From Tenodera sinensis (Eukaryota; Arthropoda; Insecta; Mantodea; Mantidae): a stretch of 64,000 nucleotides of DNA. Both the position numbers and the translations under genes were made by a program. The notes under the pieces are model-generated. The model did no database searches, was not told the origin of the DNA, and saw only the letters and a program-made list of their open reading frames with translations. Of the stretch, positions 10,085-20,672 are shown piece by piece (position 1 is the stretch's first letter; each line of letters opens with the position of its first letter). Location: the NCBI GenBank assembly GCA_030765045.1, contig CM060966.1:59771522-59835521 (forward strand), given 5' to 3'.

Positions 10085-10520
10085 AGCCGATTGGGCCTTG
10101 ACCTTCCCTACTATTTTCTTCCATTCTCCTACCATACGCCTTCCTTCTCCAGCCTCTGACTCCCATTGCAGCGAGATCTTCCTACACACAATCCATCCAC
10201 CTTGTTTTGCCTTTCCTTTTTGGTGAATATATTTGCTCCTTTCACATGTTCTTTGGATTTCGCACATCCTCCATTCTTTGGAGTTGTCCCAATCATTTAA
10301 GTCTCTGAGATTTCACGAATATAAGAGTATCTTGAGCTTCTATTGAATAATTTATTTCCTGATTGTTTATCACTCTCCAATTCTGTGCACCACAGTGTAC
10401 GTGTCCAAACATTTGTCTGGACAAAGGATCGCAAAGCATTTTCATCGTTCATTGTAGTAGACCAAACCTCAGACTCATAGGTTACTACTGGCCTTCTTAA
10501 TGTTTTATAACTTCGAGTTT
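10085..10520 (-). pseudogene. RTE-type reverse transcriptase relic (C-terminal end)
   Basis: On the minus strand the frame reads YKTLRRPVVTYESEVW, then DENALRSFV, and further on GKAKQGGWIVCRK and a WE..AGEGRRMVGEWKK-like tail. These correspond to the conserved end of RTE-group LINE reverse transcriptases (PVxxYGSEtW, then the RGRPKxRW and DRxxWRxLV tail). It is degenerate, with frame changes. Its end is fused in frame with the gag of element B, giving a chimeric open frame from 10267. Confidence 0.65.
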
Positions 10521-10970
10521 ACTATTTCTGGTTATTATTCCATTACAGAAAATGTTTTATTTGCATAATAAGCTTATTCCCTGCCTGTGTTTTTCCCTTA
10601 TTGTATCGCTCAATTAATTATCAGATTTAAGTAAGGTACTAAGCTATGAAACCTGCACTTCCTCATTATTTAGTTCCTTACCTTTGTTCTGCTTGTATCT
10701 ACCTATTGTATTGTATGGTAACATTAATTCAACTTATGTTTATTGTAATTCAATCGCATATAGCTCTTTCAAGTGCTTATCAATTATTTACTTGTTTCTA
10801 AATTGCTAGTTAGGTTTGAACCATCTCATGTAATTGAAAATGAAATCCTCAGTGAATACCTACTATATAGGTCATGCAAGTTTAAATAAAAACAAAGTTT
10901 AAACAGTAGCGAAACGAAAAATTACAACACGACACAAATGTTTCCTGTAAATATAGTTATATTAAGCATG
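10521..10970. other. AT-rich non-coding stretch
   Basis: I see no open frame of note, no repeat unit and no similarity to other parts of the window. Confidence 0.5.
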
Positions 10971-11004
10971 CGCTCATGAAGAAAGAAAGAGAAAAGAACA
11001 TAAA

Positions 11005-11085
11005 AATATCGGGTTATCGGTATTTGAACCTGCGCTTTTATGTACCTTCGCGTCCTGGCAACATATCCATTACGCTAAACAGACA
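11005..11085 (-). repeat. Degenerate tRNA-like sequence (possible SINE head)
   Basis: On the minus strand TAGCGTAATGG matches the Pol III box A consensus TRGYNNARNNG. About 45 nt further on, GGTTCAAATAC resembles box B. The interval reads like an arginine-tRNA-type body. The T-arm does not pair well and no acceptor stem is evident, so this is not a functional tRNA. Confidence 0.4.
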
Positions 11086-11285
11086 GGTTACGAAATTCAC
11101 CTGCTTGTTTCTCATCATGCGCTACAGCTGCAGTGGACACGATCAGTGGCGTGCATACCCTCAAATAATTTTAAGCCACAGTTCTGTAACTTGTACTCCT
11201 AGGCCATAGGTTTTCTATCTCAAACTGATTACCTGTGAAGCGTCTATCACCTGTAAAATTCATGCGGTGTTATTCATTTACCGCC

Positions 11286-11287
<2 letters not shown>

Positions 11288-11316
<29 letters not shown>

Positions 11317-11328
11317 ATTATATATATT
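11288..11328. repeat. TA dinucleotide microsatellite
   Basis: A run of TA units (about 11288-11310) passes into an imperfect TAATATTATTATATATATT tail. Confidence 0.9.
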
Positions 11329-11524
11329 ACATGTTGAAGAGTGAATAGTGAAGGACATGTGGATGTGTTACGCTAAAGTTACTAGAGAAAACAGTGAATG
11401 TAATCGTGGCGTTTATATTTCAAACATACAGAAAATAGTATAAGTTATTTAGTAGAAGAGGGAATGGGCAAAGAAATGTGATTGTGTTTCGTAAAAGAAA
11501 AAGGAGTAGAGAAAACCGTGGTAG

Positions 11525-11526
<2 letters not shown>

Positions 11527-11570
<44 letters not shown>
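11527..11570. repeat. Poly-T tract (44 nt)
   Basis: Forty-four consecutive T lie inside the minisatellite and are followed by AAAA. It could be the tail of a very short minus-strand retro-insertion, but no body is visible. Confidence 0.9.
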
Positions 11571-11575
<5 letters not shown>

Positions 11576-11867
11576 CATACATAGTGTGTATGAATGATTT
11601 GTAGAAGAGAAGCAGGGAAGAAAATGTGATTGTGTTTCGTATAAGAAAAGTGTGTACACAAAAACTTATGAATGTCATACGTTACATTTGTATTTCAATC
11701 ATGCAGAAAACTGTATGAGTTGTCTGTCGTAGAGTGAATAGAGAAAGAAGTGTGATTGTGTTTCGTAAAATAAAATTGATTAGAGAAAACCACATGCATG
11801 TAACACGTTGCACAATGAAATGGATAGCATAAAAACTTGCATGAAGTGAGTGAGTGTGTCGGGTTTA

Positions 11868-11901
11868 AGGGCCCGTCGACAACTTGGTCATTAGGGCCCC
11901 A
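11868..11901. repeat. Dispersed motif around GGGCCCGTCGAC, copy 1
   Basis: TTTAAGGGCCCGTCGAC followed by a CT.GGTCATT.GGGC pattern recurs at 20106-20140, also preceded by GTGAGTG. It is a GC-rich island in AT-rich DNA. Confidence 0.6.
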
Positions 11902-12607
11902 CCTGCATGAAAAAACAATTAGATGTGGCTATTTGCATGGTGATCGGCCAACGGGTGTTGGAGTTTAGCAACTTCATGATACGAACAGTAATTTATACAC
12001 ACTATGTTGAAGAACGAGTAAACAATGACATGTGAATGTGTTACGCAAAGATAAGCTAGTAGAGAAATCCGTGTGAATGTAATACATCGCATTTGTGTTT
12101 TAATCATATAGGAAACTGTATAAATTATATGTTGAAGCGCGAGTAGAAGTCATGTGAACGTATTACGTGAAACAAAAGTAGAGAAACCCGTGCGAATGTA
12201 ATAAGTTGGATTCCTATTTCTAACACCTAGAAGATTCTATGAATTATTGGTAGAAGAAGGAGTAGAGAAAGAAATCTGTGTTTTGTTAAACAAAAGTGAG
12301 CTGTGTAAACCATGTCAGTGTAATACATTGATTTCTATTTAAAACACATGGAAAATTGTATGCATTGTGTGAATAATGCAATTATGTTTCGTAAACAAAT
12401 AAGTAGAGAAAACCATATGAATTTAACTCATTGCATAGTAAAATGGGTAGCATAATAATCTCCATGAAAAAACACTTAGATATTCCAATTTTCATGGTGA
12501 TTGGTCAACAGCTGTTGGTGTTCATCGACTTCATAGTATCTAGGAGTCCAGGAGTCCAGGAGTGAGTACTAGTCGTCTGGGTTAACCCAGGCGGATGGTA
12601 AGGTGGC

Positions 12608-12644
12608 CACGGTACCTATCCGTTTAATTACGGATTTACCCGTG
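12608..12644 (-). promoter_or_regulatory. 3' UTR two-helix RNA structure of element C
   Basis: The outer helix is CACGG/CCGTG, the internal strands are GTAAA and TAGGTA, and the inner helix is ATCCGT/ACGGAT. It lies 67 nt from the element end. Helix bases differ from those in D, A and E but keep pairing. Confidence 0.6.
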
Positions 12645-12887
12645 TGGTGGTATAGGTAGTCATTTTGTTACAGGCTTCTTGTCTTTGTAATGTCTGATGG
12701 TGCAGGGTGGGTTCCTATATTGTCACTGGCGGCGGGATCTGTCAGATCTTGGATGTCTAGCCATCCAAGCGACCATTACCCAACTGATTACTTCGTCAGC
12801 CATGGCCGTCGAGCAATGCAGTGCCAGTGACAGGAAACCGAGGGGAATAGGTGATAGGTGTGGAGGATGATGAAGGCAAAGCGGTAC

Positions 12888-15593
12888 CTACCAGCCAAGG
12901 GCGTCCTTGGGTAGACGGTAGCTCTGTCTCCGTCTAGGGAGGCGATGGTCATATTGCCCCAGGGTGTTCACCAGCTGGTTTGGGTGAGGTGTGAGTTTGG
13001 CATACATTGTGCGAGTCCTGTCCCGCACGACGTCCACAATGTATGGGATGCCGGAATGAGTGTGAAGGATGTGTGATGGAAACCTACGGTCGGTACCGTA
13101 GATCATCCTAAGCGCCCTGTTCTGCACGGTCTGCAGCCTGCGGATGGTGGAACGAGCCACCGTACCCCAGACCTCGCACCCGTACAGAATCAGGGGCGGG
13201 ACGATCGCACGGTACAAGCGTAGTTTCAGGTATGTAGGCATGGTTGAGTGGAGTATGGGATATAGCTGTCTCAGGGCGCCATGTCCCTGACCGACCTTTG
13301 TTCTGACATGTGGAGTGAAGGTTAGTCCACGGTCAAGTAGTACCCCCAGGTATTTGGCAGAGTTAACCCAAGGGATTCTTCTCCGCCGCATTGCCAGGGA
13401 TACACCCGGCCGCCAGTTTCGAACTTTGCCCAGTAGTAGAGCCTGGCTCTTCTGCGGGCTAATGGCCATTCTCCACTGTTCACTCCACCTGCCGATAGCG
13501 TCGAGCTGTCGCTGTAGTGGAGGGAAACAGTACCGAACATTTTTGTTCTGTGCCAGTATGAGGACATCGTCTGCATACTGACACGTAACAGTATGCGGTT
13601 CCACGGGTAGGTCAGATATGTAGGCAGCAAAGAGCAACGGCGATAGCACGCTACCCTCCGGAACTCCAGCCGCTATGGGTCTGACCGAGGACAACTTCCC
13701 CTCCACCCGCACCCGAAAGGAGCGATCCCGAAGGAAGCTACCAATCAGGGTGAGGTAGGGGGGAGGGATTTCTGCCTCTATGAGTTTGTACAGTAACCCC
13801 TGGTGCCATGTGGTTGCAAAGGCTTTTTCTACATCCAGAAGTACCGCGACTGTTTTGAAGTTTTCCTGGAAACCCAGGGCAACCTTCTCAATCAGCCGCA
13901 GCAGCTGTAGTGTAGTGGAATGTCCATGACGGAAACCGAACTGATGATCCGGGATAAGTTGCCTTTCCTCGAAGAGAGGAGTGAGGCGGGATAGGAATAA
14001 TCGTTCAAAGATTTTTGAAACGATGGGTAACAGGCTTATGGAACGGTAATTGGAAGGGAAAACCGGGTCCTTGCCGGGCTTCAAAATGCAGACCACCCTC
14101 GCCTCCTTCCAACAAGTAGGAAAGTGACGAAGCTGTAGACATACATTATAAATCCTCGTCAGGTGGACTACGGCCTTTCGGGGAAGGTGCTGGAGCATGG
14201 GCGCCGTGACGCCATCATGCCCAGGGGATTTGCCAGGTTTTAGTCTTCTGATTTCAGAAGCCACCTGTCTTGGGGTGACTAAGGGGATTTGGATCTCTCC
14301 GCGTGGCGGCGGAGGTGCCTCATAGAGGTAATCTACCGTCGCCTCCACGAGTTCAGTAAAGTCTTCGTCCTGGACATCTTCCCGGGTTTCGAATTGGGAT
14401 TCTAGATGGTCTGCGAAAGCCGTGGCTTTCTCTTGGGGCTCAAAAGAGAGTCTCCCGCGAGTGCCGTGTAGAGGATGCTGATGTGTGTTTTTGTCCTTTC
14501 TAAGGGACCTAATTATCCGCCATGGTTGTTTCTCGGTGAGGTCTACTTTTGCCATCGTGTTTTCCCAGGCTGTTTTGCGGTGTAAACGCAACAGGCGTCG
14601 TGACAGGGACTTGAACCGCTGGTAAACGGCCTGTATCCTGGGATGGCGGAAACGCTGCCAGAGCCTTCGGACAGTTGCTTTGGCTTTGACCAACTGTCTG
14701 AGTTCGATGGGAATGGTACGAGGGTTAGGTATGTCGGATGGAATGCGGTGCGTGTGGGCACGTACCACATCCCGGATGTGTTGGGAGAATGCCGTGGCTG
14801 CCGCCTCCAGTGTATCGATAGAATCGACACGTGGACGCGGGTCCACAGACTGGTTGAGTTCAAGGACGGGTGCATCCCAGTCGACCTCGTATGTCCAGTC
14901 TGGAGTGACCAGGGCTGGCAGGTCAATGTTGGAATCCACCAAGACAGGGTCATGGTCGGAGTCCAATTCATTGACCGCTGAGAGGTCTAGATGAAAAGGA
15001 ATGTTTTTGGTGACCATGATATCGAGCACATCTGGCCTCCCTCGGGCCGGATGGAACGTAGGTCCTCTCGGTCCATGCGCAAGAATGCTTGGGTTACCGC
15101 TGATCAGGCGGTAGAGCCCTCGCCCCTTGGCATTGGTAACGCGGCTATGCCAATGTGCATGTTTAGCGTTGAGGTCGCCTGCGATGCAAACCGCAGGATG
15201 CAGGTTCAGGAGTGTATTAATATCAGCTTCGTAGAAGCGGTTATCAGGAGGGTCGTATGCCACTACCAACACCGTGTCCACCCCGCCAATGGCAAGCCTA
15301 ATGGCACAGGCCTCCACGTGTTGTAATGGTGGGATAGGGAAGGATGTATGAGTGATGTGGTTCTTGATGAAAATGGCTGTACCGCCCCCCGGTCGGCCGA
15401 CCCGATCAGACCGATGGGTGACGTAACTCGGCAGCGAGAAGTTGGTTGCAGCATCCAAGTGGGTTTCGCAGACCATCAGAATGTCAATTCCATATGACTG
15501 TAGAAACTCAACGAGGCTTGGGTAATGGCCCCTTATGCCATTTGCGTTCCAGAACGCAGCCCTGAATGGTCTCCGGACAAGTCTGGAGGCCAT
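12888..15593 (-). CDS. Element C ORF2, endonuclease-reverse transcriptase (901 aa, intact)
   Basis: The complete Jockey-type ORF2 nicks target DNA and primes reverse transcription on it. The AP-endonuclease domain spans about residues 10-225, with N18 (FWNANG), E43 (CETH), AGDLNAKHAHWHSR and SDHDPV. The RT domain includes PGHDGVTAP, FGFRHGHST, DVEKAFATTWH, GVPEGS and the catalytic YADD at residues 673-676. A thumb and C-terminal part ends at KDALGW. No RNase H follows, and the length is normal for the Jockey clade. The ATG overlaps the ORF1 stop as TAATG, a junction shown in SART1-type LINEs to allow termination-reinitiation. No stops or frameshifts are seen, so the protein could be active. 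Confidence 0.93.
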   Translation of the reverse strand: MASRLVRRPFRAAFWNANGIRGHYPSLVEFLQSYGIDILMVCETHLDAATNFSLPSYVTHRSDRVGRPGGGTAIFIKNHITHTSFPIPPLQHVEACAIRLAIGGVDTVLVVAYDPPDNRFYEADINTLLNLHPAVCIAGDLNAKHAHWHSRVTNAKGRGLYRLISGNPSILAHGPRGPTFHPARGRPDVLDIMVTKNIPFHLDLSAVNELDSDHDPVLVDSNIDLPALVTPDWTYEVDWDAPVLELNQSVDPRPRVDSIDTLEAAATAFSQHIRDVVRAHTHRIPSDIPNPRTIPIELRQLVKAKATVRRLWQRFRHPRIQAVYQRFKSLSRRLLRLHRKTAWENTMAKVDLTEKQPWRIIRSLRKDKNTHQHPLHGTRGRLSFEPQEKATAFADHLESQFETREDVQDEDFTELVEATVDYLYEAPPPPRGEIQIPLVTPRQVASEIRRLKPGKSPGHDGVTAPMLQHLPRKAVVHLTRIYNVCLQLRHFPTCWKEARVVCILKPGKDPVFPSNYRSISLLPIVSKIFERLFLSRLTPLFEERQLIPDHQFGFRHGHSTTLQLLRLIEKVALGFQENFKTVAVLLDVEKAFATTWHQGLLYKLIEAEIPPPYLTLIGSFLRDRSFRVRVEGKLSSVRPIAAGVPEGSVLSPLLFAAYISDLPVEPHTVTCQYADDVLILAQNKNVRYCFPPLQRQLDAIGRWSEQWRMAISPQKSQALLLGKVRNWRPGVSLAMRRRRIPWVNSAKYLGVLLDRGLTFTPHVRTKVGQGHGALRQLYPILHSTMPTYLKLRLYRAIVPPLILYGCEVWGTVARSTIRRLQTVQNRALRMIYGTDRRFPSHILHTHSGIPYIVDVVRDRTRTMYAKLTPHPNQLVNTLGQYDHRLPRRRQSYRLPKDALGW

Positions 15594-17208
15594 TACTTGG
15601 CTGAGTTAGGGAACAGCTGGGCCAAGGTTTGGACCAGTAGGGCATGCTTCTGCATGGGGCTCAGGTTAGGGCTTTCGTATTGCAGCTTGAATTTCCGAAG
15701 TGCAGGCAAGATTCGGTTTATTATGTTATTAAACCACAGGGTTAGGTCCTGAAATTCCTCCAGGTCCGCCTGCGAGAGCGTTCCCCCTAATGCAGGGGGG
15801 GTCATGGGTACAGCGGGGACCACAGGTGCCACCTGTGGGCCGGCTGTAACAGCAGTATCCCTTGGTGCCAGAGCTGCCTCAGTGGACTGCTCTGCCGGCG
15901 CCTTGGGTGGCTGTTGAGAAGCTGTGCTTACTCTCTCCGCGGCTTGACGCTTGCTCTTGTGTTTCCTTCGCCGCTTAGGTTTAGGAGGAGCATTGGCCAC
16001 AACAGACTCCTCTGTATGGCCTGGAGGTGGTGCCGAGACTTCAGTCAACGCAGGGGCAGGTACTATTGCCTGGGCCTTGGCCTGGGCCAGTGTCTTTTCT
16101 GCCCTATTAAGGGCGTGAGAGAAGGAAACGTCGGGGTGGACCTCTGCCGCTTCCGCGCGTCCCTTGCGACGGCTATCTATAATTTTCAGGCGCGTCGCGC
16201 ATCCTTTGTAGACACTGCAGTGCGCGCCTTTGCAGTTGACACATTCCCTGTCCGTATCCGGCATAGGGCAGTCCTGCACTCTGTGGGTTCCACCACATCG
16301 CAGACATGCAAGCGGATGCTCACATGCCATGCTGGAATGGTGAAATCCCAGGCAATTGCGACACTGCATGGGACCCTCCTTGCCGTAGAAGCGTTCCACC
16401 TTTACGGCAGTATAGATTAGGTGACGCACAGTGTCGATTGGCTGAACTTGTTGGTCGCGCACTTTGTCCACCACGACCAGAAACAGTGGCATGGGCACCT
16501 TTTCAGGTCCACTGTCGGAGACAATAGTCTTCTTCAACTGGGCCACTGTTGCTGTGATGTTATGTTCTTCGAGGAGTGCCAGCCTGACTTCCTCGGTAGA
16601 GCAGTCAGAGGCAAGGCCTCTGATTTTTCGCCTTTCCACGTGAGGACGTATGGGCGAATAACTGTAAAACGGGATATTTAATTCCCGAAGTACAGCCTTG
16701 GCTGCCTCAAAATCCTCGAGTGAGGAGGTCTTGATGTTTACTTTTCGTGGCCTCCTTATTGCCTCAAAGCGTCTTTTCAGGCGCGAAGCTAGGAGCCGCA
16801 TGGTTTTTGTATGCTCCTTAAAAGCATCCGCTACTATTGGCGGTATTTTCTCCCCCCCCCCTTGGTTGGGGGTTGGGTTGTACCCTGTGGTTGTTGCTGC
16901 TGAGAGCCCGTGGAGTTACGCCTGTTCCGGCGTCCCTTCACCTCAGTGAAGCCCTCGGTGTCAGTTTCCATATCTGCCTCTGAGTCAGAGGAAGAGATAG
17001 GATGATAGGAAACCAGTGGCGGTGATTGGCTATCAGTGACCTGTCGCGGGACAGAACATTTGCGCTTTTTACGCGCAGGTGGTACCGCCTCGGGAACAGA
17101 GATGCATGAAGATGATGTAGTTGGTCCGTCGGTCAGCACGGTTGCCCTCCGGCTGCTTGCAGAGGGCCAGACCCCCTCCTTAGAGGAGGAGGCGCCTGGG
17201 CAAGCCAT
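15593..17208 (-). CDS. Element C ORF1, gag-like protein, one frameshift in a G10 run
   Basis: The start is MACPGASSSKEG, aligned with MARKGAALEEV of D. The N-terminal part is rich in Ser/Glu/Asp with a basic RKKRK patch. A run of ten C on the plus strand (16852-16861) shifts the frame. The downstream frame reads IPPIVADAFKEHTKTMRLL and continues to the end. A PRE_C2HC-like region (RRKIRGLASDCSTEEVRLAL) and knuckles CRNCLGFHHSSMAC, CLRCGGTHRVQDC and CVNCKGAHCSVYKGC follow. The C-terminus has the hydrophobic EEFQDLTLWFNN segment. The single-base slip could be a mutation, a sequencing artefact or a slippery site. Everything else is intact. Confidence 0.85.
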
Positions 17209-17332
17209 TACGGCTTGAGGTGTTGGACCAGGGGTCCTCACCTTTGGCTGCAGCCTTGCAAGCCCGTAGTCACGTGGTCCGTCAGTCAGTTTGTCTGAGT
17301 CGGGAATGGTGATGGAAGAGAAGGGGTATAGT

Positions 17333-17338
17333 TACCTG
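17333..17338 (-). promoter_or_regulatory. Splice-donor-like motif in 5' UTR of C
   Basis: CAGGTAACT on the minus strand lies 127 nt upstream of the ORF1 start, at the same place as in D, E and G. Confidence 0.4.
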
Positions 17339-17575
17339 GCTCCGCTATATACCAGCACGCACCCCTCCGAGAGCAGGATCGATGTAGAAGAAGCGCAAGT
17401 GATGATTGGTGCGACACGCTACCGTTTGCTATCAAACGTCTTGCAGCGTGCCGCGAAACTGTGCTTTCACCTGACTAGGTGCGTAGTTCTTTGCTCCACC
17501 ACCGCGTCGCCACGGTCGTTCTCCCGCTTATGCCCCTGAAGAGAGGATCAAGCTCTCCAAGCTCCCAATGGTCCC

Positions 17576-17915
17576 GCAGAATATTTTTATATGTATATAG
17601 ACTGTGTGCTGAAGAGCGAGTTTAGAAGGACATGTGGATGCGTTACGTAATAGTGAGTAAAGAGAACCAAGTGAATATAACACATTACATTTTTATTTCA
17701 ATCATATAAAAAATTGTATGAATTGTATGTTAAAGCGTAAATAGAGAATATGTGAATGTGTTACGTAATAAATAAGCGAGTAGAGAAAACCATGTGAATC
17801 TAATACGCTGCATAATATAATGGATAGCATACAAACCTTCTCCATAAAATACACTCGTACGTGCCGAATTTCACGGTGATTGATCAAGCGGTTTAGGAAT
17901 AAACATAGGTATATC
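17576..17915 (+). repeat. Degenerate ~120-bp minisatellite, right block
   Basis: This is the same unit as 11330-12540. Cores GTAAAGAGAACCAAGTGAAT (near 17654) and GTAGAGAAAACCATGTGAAT (near 17779) occur, then the closing module TTCACGGTGATTGATCAA (17870). It is separated from the left block by element C. Confidence 0.7.
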
Positions 17916-20672
17916 TTTTTGGGTGTTTTGTTATAATCTAACTTTATTGTATTTTGTGTTACTTCCAAGTTATTATCATAACAATAAAATTTGTATTGGA
18001 AAAATTTGCTTAAGGTGTCCAACGGAACCTGAACTATCCTATAAATTGTTAAATGTTGGTATATCGACTTGTATGTAACATTATTGTGTTCTGTTTAGTT
18101 AATACTAAGTTTAAACGTGTTAACAAACAAGAAACGGATAAACACAATCTATAAGGTATTGCTGGTTACCACAAAGAATCAAAAGGCAAGAAGGAACGCT
18201 ATGAACTTGTCATAAGCGGTGTGAAGTCGAAAATTAAATCCACGGAATATAAAGTCAACCGTGTATGCGTAGTGACAAAGTATATACAAAAGTGATCAAC
18301 AAGTATTGTAAGAGGCACTGTACAATCAAGTAATGAACCAAAGTGAATAGAGATGGAAATATGAGCAAGTGTAAAATGCCTACAGAAAGTCACGGTGACT
18401 AAAGAAATGCAACTTGAGTTCATATTAGTAGCTAAAAGCCGCAAAGAAGTACATATGTTATTGTAAAAGCATATTTTAATTAATATTTAATAATTAATTA
18501 TAATTACAAGTTTATTTAAACTCATTGTTGAGAAAAATTATGTTCGCTAATTATTGAATAAATCAATTTAATATGAAACCGTCCACTTCACGTAAGTTGC
18601 AGTTTTGTGTGCACACCATTACAATGTCGCCCAAAATATATAAATTGTAGATGTTGCTGACGGCAACCCTTAGAAAAAGAAATTAAAGCTATTGTTTCAT
18701 ACTTACCTACCATACCAGAAACTTCTATACATATCCATGATTCATATGAATCGATTTCAAAATCTTTCAAATGCATCCATGGAAACTAAGCAAAGCCAAA
18801 ATTGTTAAGGCCAGATTCTCAGCTCTACAGGGGAACGGTGTGACGAGTGAGCCCAGCAGCAATCACTTTCAAGATTGATAACTGCCTAGTCAACCATTCC
18901 TTACATCCCCTTCGGTGATCAACCACCCCAAGATTGTGAAGTGGTAACATATATATATATAACTGTGGACATCACAAGTATGTAACAATCTGAATGATGC
19001 AAAGTTGTATGACATTGCACTTAGTTGTTATATAAGTAGAGCAAAATGCAATTCCGGAAAATGACGACCTTCTCTTTTTTCTGGACAAGGTACTCCACGA
19101 AACTCCTCATAAATAACAGTATTCTCTAAGAACATTTCTGCTCTCGCTCATTTCATCAAAATGGTGAAGATTATCGATTTGTCCTAAGACACCATACATT
19201 ATGGAGAATGAAACATTTGCATACATTCTAAATACCCATTTGTAGAAGCGTCTATGATACAAGAGTGCATATATAATAACTAACAATTTCTGTTTATTTT
19301 TGCTAGAGATGTACAGGCGGTTAAATTTCTAAAAACCTTTGATTATAAGTTTAAAGAATTGCACACTTCTGTGCGCGGTTCCTTGAAGTGACAGTAGTAT
19401 AACTCCTCACTCTTTTACTTGTTGGGAGTATTGATTTTTGTTACCGTGCGATATGGACCACGGCAGGTATAGGAGAATCCAACCCCTTGAAAGCCCTCCC
19501 TCTCGGCTGACTGAACACACAATCTCCCGCTCTTCAACACAACCCCCTTCCACCCCACCATTCCGCTCCGTGTCATCCAGTGGCGTGTTCGTTCGCTCCT
19601 CGCGTACACTTGATCACTTGAACAGTAACGAATCCCAGCAACTGATCGCTGAATGTAAACACACATGCTGAAACTTGTCTGATTAATAACAAAATAACAC
19701 TTTCTCTACTCATTACTTCTTACGGATCATTGAACAGATCATATACCTAAAACGTTCCTCTATCAAATTATCTTGCTATTGATACCGGAATTATGAACTG
19801 GTAAGATTTATAATTTGATAAAGAAATGATAGATGGGTAGATAATCGTAATTAATATTAAACAGTGCATAATGAGCTCACAATGGGTTACAGTTATTAGC
19901 TAGAAAATGTAAAATTATGTCATAAGTTCATTAGGGAATTTCGTGTTAAGCACAGGCAATTGGCTCAAGGTACCTGGAATTGAAGTTATGTTGAAGAGTA
20001 GGGCTGTTTGCTAGGTCATGCAACTGCCCCTCTAGAGAAAATTCTGGAAAGTATAGCGAAAAGAAAATTCTCGAAAATTTAGCATGGCACAGTGAGTGAC
20101 TGCGATTTAAGGGCCCGTCGACCGCTAGGTCATTTGGGCAGCATGACACAATGCTCGTTCAGATATGAATTAGCAGCTTTAAAGTTTGCCAACGTTGGTA
20201 GGAGGAAGCATGTAGGCGGGACACAAGTTAGTAAAGGAATGTGTATTTATGAGATTCGCGTATCTTCATTCACGCATTTACCTCTTAGACAAGTGTCTAC
20301 TGTAATCGATTATCAGTGACCTCCAGGGTTTAAAGGCAGCGCTCGCGTAGTAAGTATTTAGAGCTAAAATTTCTACGACTAAAAGCAGCATACGTTTAGC
20401 ATTATTACGGAAACAACTATATGTCATTATACAGTATTTAGACACAGCTATCCTGTCTTCCACGGTTCGTTATTACGCCCGTTTAAGTCGCGAAGCCATA
20501 GGGATTTTCAATCATAAAGATTAATTCAATAGGAAGGAAGAAATGAAGCATATTCAAATAAAGCTTTGCATCCAGCATTATACAAAGCCCGCAAGAAAAG
20601 CTGACCGGAGACAAATTCAAGATTGTACGCCATCAACAGCCTCAGCCACAGTAAATGCCAGCCCATTGACAA
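17916..20672. other. Non-coding interval, no gene recognised
   Basis: The interval is AT-rich with only short open frames. 19430-19670 is less AT-rich but shows no protein similarity that I recognise. The GGGCCCGTCGAC motif recurs at 20106-20140. I see no exon-like conserved protein segment. Confidence 0.5.
20106..20140. repeat. Dispersed motif around GGGCCCGTCGAC, copy 2
   Basis: TTTAAGGGCCCGTCGAC followed by CGCTAGGTCATTTGGGC matches copy 1 at 11868-11901. Confidence 0.6.

Larger units (their letters stand above)
11330..12540 (+). repeat. Degenerate ~107-137-bp minisatellite, left block
   Basis: Diverged units recur with the core GTAGAGAAAACC, then ATGTGAATGTAATACG, a CATTTGTATTTCAATCAT stretch and a TTGAAGAGTGAATAGAGAAA stretch. 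Core copies begin near 11385, 11504, 11641, 11771, 12059, 12178, 12295 and 12402. Blocks end with a module like TTCATGGTGATTGGTCAACA (near 11936 and 12493). The same repeat continues at 17576-17915 on the other side of element C. A 44-nt T run at 11527-11570 interrupts one unit. It has no coding capacity. Confidence 0.75.
12541..17575 (-). mobile_element. Element C: near-complete Jockey-clade LINE (beta family)
   Basis: The element has a 5' UTR (about 17575-17209), ORF1 (17208-15593, one frameshift), intact ORF2 (15593-12888) and a 3' UTR ending in tandem AGGAGTCC repeats (12542-12565, plus orientation). It interrupts the ~120-bp minisatellite. No clear target-site duplication was found, so the 5' boundary is approximate. 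It is the best-preserved Jockey element in the window. Confidence 0.85.

Noticed and set aside
11005..11085. Functional tRNA gene
   Set aside because: Box A and box B fit, but the T-arm and acceptor stem do not pair. Treated as a degenerate tRNA-like repeat.
11420..11678. Minus-strand frames encoding poly-Lys
   Set aside because: Produced by the 44-nt poly-T run in the minisatellite.
19415..19671. Possible exon in the less AT-rich patch near 19.5 kb
   Set aside because: Short frames on both strands, no recognisable protein segment and no convincing splice sites.
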